From assembly GCA_024642565.1 (NCBI GenBank), contig JAHEAV010000018.1, forward strand, positions 1 through 61,872: DNA of 61,872 nucleotides, in the 5' to 3' direction. Numbering within the stretch: position 1 is the stretch's first letter; each line of letters opens with the position of its first letter. This document shows positions 34,237-43,995 of this stretch, piece by piece. This stretch comes from Erythrobacter sp. Its GTDB lineage: Bacteria; Pseudomonadota; Alphaproteobacteria; Sphingomonadales; Sphingomonadaceae. The notes beneath the pieces are model-generated. The model was given only the letters and a program-made list of their open reading frames with translations. It was not told where the DNA came from and ran no database searches. A program made the position numbers and the translations under genes.

Positions 34237-34981
34237 TTCGGTCCGGTCTCGCATTTTGCTGGGCATTCCGCATGGCTTCATGACCCGCAAGGGCGGTGTG
34301 TCGATCGAACCGGTTTCGGGCCTGCAATGCGGCTTTGGCGCTGATGACAAGGATGATGCGGTCCACCAGAATCGGCGGATCGCATGCGATGCCGTGCTGC
34401 CCGGGGCGGTGCTGGTAACGCCCTATCAGGTCCACTCACCGGACGTTGTGGTGGTTCGGGAGCCATGGCCGCTTCATGAACGTCCGCGCGCTGACGCTTT
34501 GGTTACCGATCGAACCGGGCTCCTGCTCGGCATCGTCACAGCCGATTGCGCGCCCGTTCTGCTGGCGGACCGGGATGCGGGCATCATTGGCGCTGCACAT
34601 GCCGGTTGGCGCGGCGCATTTGACGGTGTGATCGAGAGGACGGTGGATGCCATGGTGGGGCTCGGTGCCCGGCGAAACCGAATTGAAGCCGCAATCGGCC
34701 CCTGTATCGCGCAGCAAAGCTATGAGGTTGACGATGAATTCCGCAGCCGGTTTGGCGCGGAGGAAATGGCATTCTTCCAACCGGGGCGCGAAGGCCACTG
34801 GCAGTTCGACCTTGAAGCTTATGTCGGCCACAGATTGGCGCTTGCAGACGTCAGCCAGACGGATCCGCTGGGCCGTGATACCTATAGTGCGCCTGATGAC
34901 TTCTACTCCTACCGCCGCGCGACCCATCAGGGCAAATCCAGCTACGGCCGGCAAATCAGCCTGATCGGGTTGGAACCTTGA
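34208..34981 (+). CDS. pgeF: peptidoglycan editing factor PgeF (YfiH, DUF152)
   Basis: PgeF removes wrongly incorporated L-Ser from UDP-MurNAc, protecting peptidoglycan composition (shown for E. coli YfiH). The 257-residue protein has the zinc and active-site blocks YQVHSPDVVVV, then TADCAPVLLADRD (Cys), and AAHAGWRGAFDGV (His), and the late QQSYEVDDEFRSRF. Start ATG at 34208 lies inside pepN; a TTG at 34229 would reduce the overlap and may be used. It is probably translationally linked to pepN. Confidence 0.92.
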   Translation: MNRSPAALADSVRSRILLGIPHGFMTRKGGVSIEPVSGLQCGFGADDKDDAVHQNRRIACDAVLPGAVLVTPYQVHSPDVVVVREPWPLHERPRADALVTDRTGLLLGIVTADCAPVLLADRDAGIIGAAHAGWRGAFDGVIERTVDAMVGLGARRNRIEAAIGPCIAQQSYEVDDEFRSRFGAEEMAFFQPGREGHWQFDLEAYVGHRLALADVSQTDPLGRDTYSAPDDFYSYRRATHQGKSSYGRQISLIGLEP

Positions 34982-35181
34982 ATTGATGCCGCGCGAAACG
35001 GGGCGTCCGCCAAATTAATGCGTGAAACCGGACAGGTTAGGCCAAAAAGGCGGTTGGCAGCGCGGGTAATCGCGTCTATCAGCGCGCCCAAACCGGCGTC
35101 GGGCGGAGACCGTGTGGTATCCGTTCGAGGGGACGCAAAGCGGGGCATTATCCTGATTTCGCGGCTTGCCGGACACGATCG

Positions 35182-35204
35182 TGCCTTGCATGATATGCAA
35201 GGCA
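35182..35204. promoter_or_regulatory. perfect inverted repeat upstream of petABC, candidate operator
   Basis: Arms TGCCTTGCAT (35182-35191) and ATGCAAGGCA (35195-35204) are exact complements separated by GAT. The repeat lies 56 bases upstream of the petA start codon. It has no T-run, so it is better read as an operator or a leader hairpin than as a terminator. Confidence 0.5.
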
Positions 35205-35259
35205 AATGCAGAGCAAGACGAGCCCTTGATACTAAGGCGCGTTTAACAAGGCTGGATTG

Positions 35260-35847
35260 ATGGCTGAAACGACTGGCACCGCAACACCCGAGGCAACCGC
35301 CGCCGCAAATGGCGGTGTTGGCGAAGACGGGGTCCGGCGGCGCGACTTTATCAATATTGCTGCGGTCAGCTTTGCCGGTGTCGGCGCGGCTGCGGTTGTC
35401 CTCCCGCTGGTAAGCCAGATGGCCCCGTCATCCGATGTCCTGGCCGAAAGCAGCACCGAGATCGATATCAGTGCGATTGAACCGGGTCAGGCCATCAAGG
35501 CTGTATTCCGCAAGCAGCCACTTTTCGTGCGCCGCCTTACTCCCAAGGAAATCAAGGAAGCTGATGCGGTTGATATTTCCTCCCTGCGCGACCCGCAAAC
35601 GCTGGAGGAGCGGACCAAGGAAGGCCACACCGATATGCTGATCACGATGGGTGTCTGCACCCATCTTGGCTGCGTCCCGCTCGGGGCAGCCGAAGGCGAA
35701 ATCAAGGGTGAATTCGGCGGCTATTTCTGCCCCTGCCACGGTTCGAGTTACGATACCGCCGCGCGCATCCGCAAGGGTCCGGCCCCGAAAAACCTTGAAG
35801 TGCCGGACTACGTCTTTACGTCGCCTTCGGTCGTTTCGGTCGGTTAA
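35260..35847 (+). CDS. petA: ubiquinol-cytochrome c reductase iron-sulfur subunit (Rieske)
   Basis: This is the 2Fe-2S subunit of the cytochrome bc1 complex, which moves electrons from ubiquinol to cytochrome c1. The 195-residue protein has a Tat-like region [20 protein letters not shown] and a membrane anchor, and the two cluster motifs [13 protein letters not shown] and [15 protein letters not shown]. The ATG at 35260 was chosen over an adjacent in-frame TTG. It is the first gene of petABC, separated from petB by 17 bases. Confidence 0.97.
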   Translation: MAETTGTATPEATAAANGGVGEDGVRRRDFINIAAVSFAGVGAAAVVLPLVSQMAPSSDVLAESSTEIDISAIEPGQAIKAVFRKQPLFVRRLTPKEIKEADAVDISSLRDPQTLEERTKEGHTDMLITMGVCTHLGCVPLGAAEGEIKGEFGGYFCPCHGSSYDTAARIRKGPAPKNLEVPDYVFTSPSVVSVG

Positions 35848-35864
35848 AAGAGAAGAGACAGATC

Positions 35865-37154
35865 ATGAGCTTTCCCTGGGCCCGCCAATACGAGCCGACA
35901 AACGGCTTGATGAAGTTTCTGGACGAGAAGCTGCCTTTGCCGCGTCTTGTCTATGACGCGATTGGCGCCGGTTATCCGGTGCCGCGCAACCTCAGCTATA
36001 TGTGGAATTTCGGTGTTCTTGCCGGCTTCTGTCTGGTGCTGCAGATTATCACCGGCGTTGTGCTGGCCATGCATTATGCGCCAAATTCACTGGTCGCCTT
36101 CAGCAGCACCGAGCACATCATGCGCGACGTCAATTGGGGCTGGCTGATGCGTTATGCCCATGCCAATGGCGCCAGCTTCTTCTTCATTGTGGTCTATCTC
36201 CACATTTTCCGCGGCTTTTTCTATTCGTCTTACAAAGCTCCGCGTGAAATGATCTGGCTGCTCGGAGTTGTCATTTTCCTGCTGATGATGGCAACGGCCT
36301 TCATGGGTTATGTGCTGCCCTGGGGTCAGATGAGCTATTGGGGCGCCAAGGTCATCACCGGCCTGTTCGGTGCCATTCCACTGGTGGGTGAACCGATCCA
36401 GACGTGGCTGCTGGGCGGTTTCGCTCCGGACAACGCTGCATTGAATCGCTTCTTCAGTCTGCACTTCCTGCTGCCGTTCGTTATTGCGGGCGTGGTGATC
36501 CTGCATATCTGGGCGCTGCATATCCCCGGATCCTCAAACCCGACGGGCGTAGAAATCAAAACCGAAGCGGACACGATTCCGTTTCACCCCTATTATACCG
36601 CCAAGGACGGTTACGGGCTGGGCGTGTTCCTGCTCATTTATTGTGCCGTGTTGTTCTATCTCCCGAACTATATGGGGCATCCGGACAATTACATCGAAGC
36701 AAACCCGCTTTCGACCCCGGCGCATATCGTGCCCGAATGGTATTTCTGGCCGTTCTACGCGATCCTTCGCGCATTCACTTCGGACTTCTTCATCATCCCT
36801 GCCAAGTTGATGGGTGTGCTGGCGATGTTCAGTGCAATCCTGGTTTGGTTCTTCCTGCCGTGGCTGGACCGCTCGCCGGTTCGGTCGGGCCATTATCGCC
36901 CATTGTTCCGCAAGTTTTTCTGGTTCGGATTGATCCCGGCAATGGCAGTGCTGTTCTATTGCGGCGGCGCGCCAGCGGAAGAGCCATTCGTCATGCTGAG
37001 CCAGTTGGCGACCGCTTATTACTTCCTGCACTTCCTGGTGATCCTGCCTTTGGTTTCCTCTATCGAAAAACCCGAACCGCTGCCGTATTCGATCACCGAA
37101 GCGGTGTTGGGAACTGACAAACAAGCCGTGCTCGGCGAAAACACCGCTGCTTGA
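35865..37154 (+). CDS. petB: cytochrome b of the bc1 complex
   Basis: The 429-residue membrane protein carries hemes bL and bH and the Qo and Qi quinone sites. Blocks are typical: the N-terminal helix A region, [20 protein letters not shown], then the heme-histidine helices ([20 protein letters not shown]), the Qo loop [20 protein letters not shown], and [18 protein letters not shown], where PEWY is the Qo-site signature. The C-terminal end is extended relative to mitochondrial cytochrome b. It lies between petA and petC. Confidence 0.97.
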   Translation: MSFPWARQYEPTNGLMKFLDEKLPLPRLVYDAIGAGYPVPRNLSYMWNFGVLAGFCLVLQIITGVVLAMHYAPNSLVAFSSTEHIMRDVNWGWLMRYAHANGASFFFIVVYLHIFRGFFYSSYKAPREMIWLLGVVIFLLMMATAFMGYVLPWGQMSYWGAKVITGLFGAIPLVGEPIQTWLLGGFAPDNAALNRFFSLHFLLPFVIAGVVILHIWALHIPGSSNPTGVEIKTEADTIPFHPYYTAKDGYGLGVFLLIYCAVLFYLPNYMGHPDNYIEANPLSTPAHIVPEWYFWPFYAILRAFTSDFFIIPAKLMGVLAMFSAILVWFFLPWLDRSPVRSGHYRPLFRKFFWFGLIPAMAVLFYCGGAPAEEPFVMLSQLATAYYFLHFLVILPLVSSIEKPEPLPYSITEAVLGTDKQAVLGENTAA

Positions 37155-37195
37155 GCATGCGGGTTCTGGGCCGAGAATAGTAGAAAGCGACTGAC

Positions 37196-38074
37196 ATGAT
37201 TCGCCCGATTGGAATTTTGGCTGGCCTGTTCTTCACCCTTGCGGTGTTGTGGTCCTTCGCAAATGGCGCCTGGATTGCTGCAACCGAAGGTTTGGGCGAA
37301 GCAACCGCCGAACATGAATTTCATCGCGCGCCAGAGCCGCTGCATTTGGCAAGCGACGGCGTGTTCGGCAAATTCGACAAGGCGCAGGTTCAGCGCGGCT
37401 ATCAGGTTTACAAGGAAGTCTGTTCGGCCTGTCACTCGCTGAAATTCGTAGCCTTCCGTGATCTCGCGCAGCTCGGCTACAACCCGGCGCAGGTCAAGGC
37501 TGCAGCCGCAAGCTGGCAGGTTCCCGGCGTTGACCCAAATACGGGTGAAGCGAATATGCGCCCCGGCCTGCCGACTGACTATTTCCCGTCGCCCTATCCC
37601 AACAAGATTGCGGCCGCTGCAGCCAATAACAACGCAATTCCGCCAGATCTATCGTTGATGGCCAAGGCGCGGCATGGCGGAGCTGCTTATATCCATTCGC
37701 TGCTGACCGGCTTCCAGCCGCAACCAGCGGAACTGCTGGAGAAATTCCCGGCGGCCAAGACCCCTCCGGGCCTGCATTACAATCCCTATTTCGCCAATCT
37801 CAATCTGGCCATGGCGCCGCCGCTGGTCTCTGAAGGTCAGGTGACCTATGGCCCGGGCAACCCCAAGCCGACAATTGACCAGATGTCGACCGACGTATCC
37901 GCCTTCCTTGCCTGGACTGCAGAGCCAACCTTGGCCAAGCGGCATCAGACTGGCTGGCCGGTGCTTGGCTTCCTTCTGATTGCAACGATCCTGGCGTATC
38001 TGGCGAAGCAGCAGATCTGGGCTGCGGTCAAACCGAAGAAGAAGGCCGTAACTGGCAGCAAATCCTCCGATTGA
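37196..38074 (+). CDS. petC: cytochrome c1 of the bc1 complex
   Basis: The 292-residue protein has an N-terminal signal (PIGILAGLFFTLAVLWSFAN), the heme motif VCSACHSLKFVAFRDLAQLG (CxxCH), the sixth-ligand region with NLNLAMAPPL (Met ligand is among the methionines in MAPPLVSEG) and a C-terminal anchor helix (VLGFLLIATILAYLAKQQIW). It completes the bc1 operon and is followed by a strong terminator. Confidence 0.96.
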   Translation: MIRPIGILAGLFFTLAVLWSFANGAWIAATEGLGEATAEHEFHRAPEPLHLASDGVFGKFDKAQVQRGYQVYKEVCSACHSLKFVAFRDLAQLGYNPAQVKAAAASWQVPGVDPNTGEANMRPGLPTDYFPSPYPNKIAAAAANNNAIPPDLSLMAKARHGGAAYIHSLLTGFQPQPAELLEKFPAAKTPPGLHYNPYFANLNLAMAPPLVSEGQVTYGPGNPKPTIDQMSTDVSAFLAWTAEPTLAKRHQTGWPVLGFLLIATILAYLAKQQIWAAVKPKKKAVTGSKSSD

Positions 38075-38095
38075 TCCGCCACACTGGACATTTGG

Positions 38096-38135
38096 AACGC
38101 CCCTTGCGCCCTTGTGACGCAGGGGGCGTTTTTCT
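38096..38135 (+). terminator. Rho-independent terminator after petABC
   Basis: A 13-base stem with one G-T wobble, aacgccccttgcg against cgcagggggcgtt, a 9-base loop, and a following run ttttt ctt. It lies 21 bases after the petC stop and ends just upstream of apt. Confidence 0.85.
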
Positions 38136-38149
38136 TGGGGAAAGACAGA

Positions 38150-38686
38150 ATGACCTCTGATGAACTGAAGGCTCTGGTCCGGACTGTTCCTGACTTTCCC
38201 CAACCGGGAATCCAGTTCCGCGACATCACCACACTGATCGGTCATGGCCCCGGTCTTGCCGCGGCGGTGGACGAGCTTGCAGCACGGGCCAACGCGGTCG
38301 GTGCACAGGCAATTGCGGGAATGGAAGCGCGTGGCTTTATTTTTGGTGCGGCCGTCGCGGTAAGGCTCGGTATCGGTTTTGTACCCGTGCGCAAACCCGG
38401 AAAACTCCCGGTGAAGACCATCGGCGTCGACTATGCGCTCGAATATGGTTCCGACCGTCTCGAAATGGATCCTGACGGTGTTAGCCCCGGTCACCGGGTC
38501 GTGATTGTGGACGATCTTATTGCAACTGGCGGAACAGCCATGGCGTCCGCACAGCTGCTGCGGATGGCGGGCGCGCAGGTAGACCACGCCTTGTTCGTGA
38601 TCGACTTGCCGGATCTTGGCGGTGCAGCCAATCTCCGTGCATCGGGTGTCGCTGTCCAGGCGATCATGGAATTTGAAGGGGGCTGA
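38150..38686 (+). CDS. apt: adenine phosphoribosyltransferase
   Basis: Apt salvages adenine to AMP using PRPP. The 178-residue protein has the PRPP-binding loop VVIVDDLIATGGTAMASAQL and the N-terminal block VPDFPQPGIQFRDITTLIG, followed by GMEARGFIFGAAVA. ATG at 38150 was chosen over an upstream in-frame ATG that falls in the petABC terminator. The gene is alone between petC and the antiporter. Confidence 0.96.
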   Translation: MTSDELKALVRTVPDFPQPGIQFRDITTLIGHGPGLAAAVDELAARANAVGAQAIAGMEARGFIFGAAVAVRLGIGFVPVRKPGKLPVKTIGVDYALEYGSDRLEMDPDGVSPGHRVVIVDDLIATGGTAMASAQLLRMAGAQVDHALFVIDLPDLGGAANLRASGVAVQAIMEFEGG

Positions 38687-38777
38687 TTGCGCATGAGGAG
38701 GCAGCGAGCCTTCTTGTAAAGGCTTGCCATCTCCTGCCAACAGGATGCAGGATGCACCTGACGGCATTAGGGGACCG

Positions 38778-40634
38778 ATGGAAGAACAGGCGATCGTTAT
38801 TGCGCTGGTCGGCGTGCTGGGTATCGGTGCCCAATGGCTTGCCTGGCGTACCGGTTGGCCGGCGATTGTGCTGATGCTGGTGGCCGGTTTCATGGCTGGG
38901 CCAGGGCTTGGTCTGTTCGACCCCGAACACGCATTTGGCAATTTGCTCGAACCGATGGTGGCCATCGGGGTGGCGCTCATTCTGTTTGAGGGCGGGCTTA
39001 GTCTCGACCTGCGGGAGCTGCGCCATGCGGGCGATGGGGTCGTGCGACTGGCAACGATTGGCGTGCTTCTGGGCTGGGCACTTGGCGCAACGGCTGGATA
39101 TTGGGTTGCAGGATTGGCTTGGCCGGTCGCGGTACTGTTTGGCGGAATATTGATTGTAACCGGGCCCACCGTGGTCATGCCACTGCTTCGTCAATCATCG
39201 ATCCAGACCCGGCCGGCTTCCATTCTGAAGTGGGAAGCGATTGTAAACGATCCCACCGGCGCTTTATGCGCGGTGATTGCTTACGAATATTTTCGCAAAC
39301 TTGCCGAATCGCCGGGCGCTTCGATAATCGAGGTCGTTCCCCCGTTGATCATCGCCGCGATTATTGCCGGGCTGATTGGCTATGCCGCTGCGGTTGCGAT
39401 TGCCTGGGCATTTCCGCGCGGATCGGTGCCTGAATTTCTCAAGGTTCCGGTTCTGCTGACCACCGTGATCGGTGTTTTCGTGCTTTCCAACCGGATTGAG
39501 CACGAAGCGGGTCTGGTGGCCGTGACCGTCATGGGCATCGCGCTCGCCAACATGAATGTTTCGAGCCTGCGCAGCATTCACCCCTTCAAGCAAAATATTG
39601 CGGTGATCCTGGTGTCGGGCATCTTCATCCTGCTGTCATCGTCGCTCAAGATGGAAGATCTGAATTATTTCCATTGGCGCTTCGGCCTGTTTCTGTTCGC
39701 ACTGCTCTTTGTCATCCGGCCTGTTACGATATTGGTCAGTCTGGCCTTCAGCTCCGTACCATGGAACGAGCGCCTTTTTCTGGCCTGGATTGCTCCCCGC
39801 GGAATCGTATTGGTTGCCATTTCCGGACTGTTTGCACTGCGGCTGACCGAACTGGGTTATGCGGACGGAAATGTGCTGATCAGCCTCAGCTTCGCGGTGG
39901 TGGTGGCGACCATAATTGCGCATGGATTCACCATTGATATCGTCGCCCGCTGGCTGAAAGTGAAAGGTGTGACCCGGCCCGGTCTGATTATCGTCGGCAG
40001 TACGCCATGGACGATTGCACTGGCGAGCCAGATGCACAAGCTGAAGACACCAATATTGGTGGTTGATCCAAGTTGGCAGCGTCTTTCGCTTGCCCGGCAG
40101 AAGGGTTTGCCATTCTACCATGGCGAAATTCTCAACGAAGCAACCGAGCACAATCTCGATCTCACACCGTTTCAGGTGTTGGTCGCTGCGACCGAGAACG
40201 AGGCCTATAACGCATTGGTATGTAACGAATTTGCTCACGAAATCGGACGCGACACTGTTTACCAATTGGGCGAATCGGCAGACGATGATGACCATCGCCA
40301 ATTGCCGGCATCCCTGCGTGGCCGCGCCTTGTTCAAATCGGGCTTTGGCGTCGAAGATGTGAACGAACGGCAGAGCCAGGGCTGGGTTTTCCGCCAAACC
40401 AAATTGTCGGAAGAGTTCAACTTCAAGGCGGCACAGAAACGGCTGCCGGAATCGACCCACATGCTCCTCCTCCTCCGGGAAGACGGAAAGATGCGCTTCT
40501 TCACCCATGCGTCGCAGCCCGAACCGCGTGCCGGCGATACGATTATTTCCTTTTCGCCGCCACCAACGGCAGGCACGCGCCAGCCATCTGCCGCATCGCC
40601 TGCAAACAAAGGAGACAGGAAGCAAATCGCATGA
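38778..40634 (+). CDS. Na+/H+ (CPA1-type) antiporter with C-terminal TrkA-N-like domain
   Basis: A 618-residue membrane antiporter. The membrane half (about 1-395) has 12-13 helices, with the FEGGLSLDLRELRHAGDG block and the ND pair in EAIVNDPTGALCAVI that marks electroneutral CPA1 exchangers. The cytoplasmic part begins around GLIIVGSTPWTIALASQMHK, a Rossmann-like TrkA-N (RCK) nucleotide-binding domain, followed by a basic, low-complexity tail. Such domains gate the pump by ligands. The next gene starts inside its last codons (ATGA). Confidence 0.88.
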   Translation: MEEQAIVIALVGVLGIGAQWLAWRTGWPAIVLMLVAGFMAGPGLGLFDPEHAFGNLLEPMVAIGVALILFEGGLSLDLRELRHAGDGVVRLATIGVLLGWALGATAGYWVAGLAWPVAVLFGGILIVTGPTVVMPLLRQSSIQTRPASILKWEAIVNDPTGALCAVIAYEYFRKLAESPGASIIEVVPPLIIAAIIAGLIGYAAAVAIAWAFPRGSVPEFLKVPVLLTTVIGVFVLSNRIEHEAGLVAVTVMGIALANMNVSSLRSIHPFKQNIAVILVSGIFILLSSSLKMEDLNYFHWRFGLFLFALLFVIRPVTILVSLAFSSVPWNERLFLAWIAPRGIVLVAISGLFALRLTELGYADGNVLISLSFAVVVATIIAHGFTIDIVARWLKVKGVTRPGLIIVGSTPWTIALASQMHKLKTPILVVDPSWQRLSLARQKGLPFYHGEILNEATEHNLDLTPFQVLVAATENEAYNALVCNEFAHEIGRDTVYQLGESADDDDHRQLPASLRGRALFKSGFGVEDVNERQSQGWVFRQTKLSEEFNFKAAQKRLPESTHMLLLLREDGKMRFFTHASQPEPRAGDTIISFSPPPTAGTRQPSAASPANKGDRKQIA

Positions 40635-41302
40635 AACAGACCCGAGCCCGTACCATCGCACCAAAGCTTGATCGAACGCCTGGCAAGTCTGGAGGAATCT
40701 CGAGATTGGCCACTGTGATACCAGTCGCACTGGCTTTGGCCAGTTGCAGTGGCAGCGAGCCCAAACCGGTTCCGTCACCGACCCCCACCATGAGTCAGGC
40801 TGTGTCGATTTTCCGTCCCGAAGTGAAGGTGGACCGGCAGGATGAGGCGCTCGACCCACTTGAAGCTACAGTCTCGTTCGCAGACGGTGGCAGCGAATTG
40901 TCCGACCTGGCGCGCGAGCAGATCGCAGCCATTCTGGCGTCACCGCAACTGGAGTTGGGCGGGGCAATTACCCTTCGCGGAAATACCGATTCCCAAGGCA
41001 ACGACAACGTCAATTTGCGCGCTTCGCGAAAGCGCGCAGAAACTGTGCGCGATTACATGATAACCAAGGGCGTCGCAGAGGAGCGGATCGAGGTGATTGC
41101 GCTGGGGGAGATGCGGCCGGCAGCCCCCAATGCCAAGCTGGACGGTTCACCCGATGAAGCGGGCCGGGCCGCCAACCGGCGTGTGGATGTATCGATCGCA
41201 ATCCCCGGTCAGCCGGAATTGGCGCAGGCAAAACCTACGAACGGGGATCCAGAAGACAAGAAACCAGGGACGCTGGTAGAAGCCATTACCAAAGCGGACT
41301 GA
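40631..41302 (+). CDS. OmpA-family lipoprotein
   Basis: This 223-residue protein has a lipoprotein signal, RLATVIPVALALASC (lipobox cysteine near residue 39, so the N-terminus is longer than usual), a proline-rich linker and a C-terminal OmpA-like domain with ITLRGNTDSQGNDNVNLRAS, and AANRRVDVSIAI. It is a second, distinct OmpA-type lipoprotein (compare 13166-13867) and likely binds peptidoglycan. It overlaps the antiporter gene by ATGA, an unusual pairing. Confidence 0.82.
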   Translation: MKQTRARTIAPKLDRTPGKSGGISRLATVIPVALALASCSGSEPKPVPSPTPTMSQAVSIFRPEVKVDRQDEALDPLEATVSFADGGSELSDLAREQIAAILASPQLELGGAITLRGNTDSQGNDNVNLRASRKRAETVRDYMITKGVAEERIEVIALGEMRPAAPNAKLDGSPDEAGRAANRRVDVSIAIPGQPELAQAKPTNGDPEDKKPGTLVEAITKAD

Positions 41303-41310
41303 TTGCGGCG

Positions 41311-42045
41311 CTATAACCCCCGCACTATCGCGAGCACCCGTTCCGCCCATTCCGGCCTACAGATCAGCAGATCGGGCAGATAGGTATCGGCGCGGTTATA
41401 CACCAAAGGCGAACCATCGAGCCTGGAACAGTGAAGGCCGTGGGCCATGGCCACAGCCACCGGGGCGCAGCTGTCCCATTCATGCTGGCCGCCCGAATGA
41501 AGGTAGATATCCGCCTTGCCGCGCACAACGGCCATGGCCTTGGCCCCGGCTGAACCCATGGGAACCAGTTGCGCCGCCAGTTCGCCTGCAACGGCAACGG
41601 CCTCGGCCGCCGGACGGGTGCGGCTGACAACCAACCTCGGCGCTCCATCATGTATGGGCAGTTCTTCCGGCTGGTCAGAACGCAGGACGATCCCGTCTCC
41701 TTCGCCGGGCAAGGCAACCGCGCCAGTAACCGCCTTGCCGTCGATTGCCAGTCCGACATGGACCGCCCAATCGTTGCGGGCTTCGCCATATTCACGGGTT
41801 CCATCGACAGGATCGATGATCCAGACGCGCGATTTGGACAGACGGTCTTTGGTATCGGCGCTTTCTTCCGATAAAAGCCCATCCGTGGGCCGCTGGGCCT
41901 GCAGAGCGTGGACGAGGAACTGGTTGGCAGTCTGATCGCCAGCTTTGCCCAGGGCCTTGCCATCAAACATGCCGCTTTCGCGTACCTGGATCAGAATACG
42001 TCCCGCGATTGATGCCAGTTGGGCGGCAAGTTCGGCATCAGTCAT
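41311..42045 (-). CDS. cysQ: 3'(2'),5'-bisphosphate nucleotidase CysQ
   Basis: CysQ dephosphorylates PAP to AMP, clearing the by-product of sulfate reduction via PAPS. The 244-residue protein carries the metal motifs LLSEESADTKDR and WIIDPVDGTREYGEARNDW of the inositol-phosphatase superfamily, and GGQHEWDSCAPVAVAMA, typical of CysQ. It lies 30 bases after cysNC and ends the operon, convergent with the OmpA-type gene. Confidence 0.93.
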   Translation of the reverse strand: MTDAELAAQLASIAGRILIQVRESGMFDGKALGKAGDQTANQFLVHALQAQRPTDGLLSEESADTKDRLSKSRVWIIDPVDGTREYGEARNDWAVHVGLAIDGKAVTGAVALPGEGDGIVLRSDQPEELPIHDGAPRLVVSRTRPAAEAVAVAGELAAQLVPMGSAGAKAMAVVRGKADIYLHSGGQHEWDSCAPVAVAMAHGLHCSRLDGSPLVYNRADTYLPDLLICRPEWAERVLAIVRGL

Positions 42046-42075
42046 GGCGGCTGCACTCGTGTTGATCCATGATCC

Positions 42076-43995
42076 TTACCAGCCGCCAATCACGTGGCGA
42101 ACAATATGTTCGGCGGCATCTTCGGGGGTCATACTGGTCGTGTCGATCCGGATTTCAGGGCTTTCCGGCGCTTCATAGGGGCTGTCGATACCGGTGAAAT
42201 TCTTGAGCTGTCCTTGCCGCGCCTTTTTATAAAGGCCTTTCACATCACGCGCTTCGGCAACGCTGAGCGGTGTATCGATATGGACTTCGATGAATTCGCC
42301 GGGCGGCAGCATCTGGCGGACCAGTTGCCGTTCGGCGCGGAAGGGACTGATGAACGCTGTGACCACGATCAGGCCGGCATCGGCCATCAGGCGCGCAACT
42401 TCGCCAACCCTGCGGATATTCTCGATGCGATCCGCTTCGGTGAACCCAAGATCCTTGTTGAGCCCGTGGCGCACATTGTCGCCATCGAGGAGGAAGGTGT
42501 GGCGATTCATCCGGTGCAATTTTCGCGCGACGATATTGGCGATGGTCGATTTGCCAGCGCCCGACAGCCCGGTAAACCATAGCACTGCCGGGCGCTGGTT
42601 CTTGAGTGCAGCGTGATCTTCCCGGGTAACATCAAGCGCTTGCCAATGGACGTTTTGCGCGCGGCGCAAACTGAAATGGAGCATCCCTGCAGCCACCGTG
42701 GCATGGGTGATCTTGTCAATCAGGATGAAGCCGCCAAGGGCGCGGCTTTCGGCATAGGCCTCGAAAGTGATCGGCCGATCGGTCTGCAATTCGACCACTC
42801 CGATGGCATTTAGCTCCAAGGTCTTTGCGGCCAGATGGTCCAGCGTATTGACGTTGATTTCGTATTTCGGTTCCCGCACGCTGGCGCTGACGGTCTGGCT
42901 TGCCAGCTTGAGCCAATAGCCCCGTCCCGGCTTCAGGGCCTCGTCATTCATCCACACCACAGTCGCTTCGAACTGGTCCGAGGATTGCGGCGGATCGTCC
43001 GCGGCTGCAATCACATCACCCCGGCTGCAGTCAACTTCATCCGCGAGCGTAACGGTAACCGATTGGCCGGCAACCGCTTCATCCAGATCACCGCCTGAGG
43101 TAACGATCGACTTGATCGTACTTGTCTTGCCCGAGGGGACAACGCGCACTGCGTCACCCGGCCGAACCGTGCCGCTGGTAATGAGGCCGCAAAAACCGCG
43201 GAAATCGAGATCGGGACGGTTGACCCACTGCACCGGCATTCGGAACGCACCTGCCTGCGCGCGTTCATTGGACAAGTCTGCGTTTTCCAGATGCTCGATC
43301 AGGCTGGGGCCAGAATACCATGGCGTATTGGCCGAAGGTGCGCTGGCAACATTGTCTCCCTTGAAGCCCGATAGCGGGATCGCCGTGAAATTCTCGATTC
43401 CAATCGTCGCGGCGAAAGTCTGATATTCGGCCACGATACCTTCGAAGATTGCTGGATCGTAATTGACCAGATCCATCTTGTTCACGGCCAGAACAATATG
43501 CCTGATGCCCAGCAAATGCGCGATGTAGGAATGGCGGCGTGTCTGGACCAGCACACCTTTGCGGGCATCGACAAGGATTACGGCGAGATCGGCGGTCGAC
43601 GCACCAGTGGCCATGTTGCGGGTATATTGTTCGTGCCCGGGTGTATCAGCCACGATAAATTTGCGCTTCTCTGTCGCAAAAAAGCGATAGGCGACATCGA
43701 TCGTGATGCCCTGTTCGCGCTCCGCAGCCAGGCCATCCACCAGCAAGGCGAAATCGATCTCCTGCCCCTGCGTACCGATGCGCTTGCTATCTGCCTCAAG
43801 CGCGTCCAGCTGATCTTCGAAGATCATTTTGCTGTCATACAGCAATCGCCCGATCAGCGTGCTCTTGCCATCATCCACGCTGCCGCAGGTGATGAAACGC
43901 AGCATACTCTTGTTCTGGTGCTGCTCGAGATAGGCTTCGATATCTTCTGCAATTAGGCGATCCGCCTGATAGGTCGGGGAAGAAGAATCGGCCAT
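42076..43995 (-). CDS. cysNC: fused sulfate adenylyltransferase subunit 1 / APS kinase
   Basis: The first part (about 1-440) is CysN, the GTPase subunit of ATP sulfurylase, with [19 protein letters not shown] (P-loop), [12 protein letters not shown] and NKMDLVNYD. The second (about 455-639) is CysC, APS kinase, with the P-loop [19 protein letters not shown] and the end [20 protein letters not shown]. It joins the two activities that convert sulfate to PAPS. The start shares one base with the cysD stop. Confidence 0.96.
   Translation of the reverse strand: MADSSSPTYQADRLIAEDIEAYLEQHQNKSMLRFITCGSVDDGKSTLIGRLLYDSKMIFEDQLDALEADSKRIGTQGQEIDFALLVDGLAAEREQGITIDVAYRFFATEKRKFIVADTPGHEQYTRNMATGASTADLAVILVDARKGVLVQTRRHSYIAHLLGIRHIVLAVNKMDLVNYDPAIFEGIVAEYQTFAATIGIENFTAIPLSGFKGDNVASAPSANTPWYSGPSLIEHLENADLSNERAQAGAFRMPVQWVNRPDLDFRGFCGLITSGTVRPGDAVRVVPSGKTSTIKSIVTSGGDLDEAVAGQSVTVTLADEVDCSRGDVIAAADDPPQSSDQFEATVVWMNDEALKPGRGYWLKLASQTVSASVREPKYEINVNTLDHLAAKTLELNAIGVVELQTDRPITFEAYAESRALGGFILIDKITHATVAAGMLHFSLRRAQNVHWQALDVTREDHAALKNQRPAVLWFTGLSGAGKSTIANIVARKLHRMNRHTFLLDGDNVRHGLNKDLGFTEADRIENIRRVGEVARLMADAGLIVVTAFISPFRAERQLVRQMLPPGEFIEVHIDTPLSVAEARDVKGLYKKARQGQLKNFTGIDSPYEAPESPEIRIDTTSMTPEDAAEHIVRHVIGGW

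Noticed and set aside
37649-39178. A 509-codon minus-strand frame across petC, apt and the antiporter
   Set aside because: It crosses three well-supported plus-strand genes and a terminator; composition is that of an antisense shadow.
39636-40859. A 407-codon minus-strand frame opposite the antiporter
   Set aside because: No motif and full overlap with a clear membrane-protein gene on the other strand.
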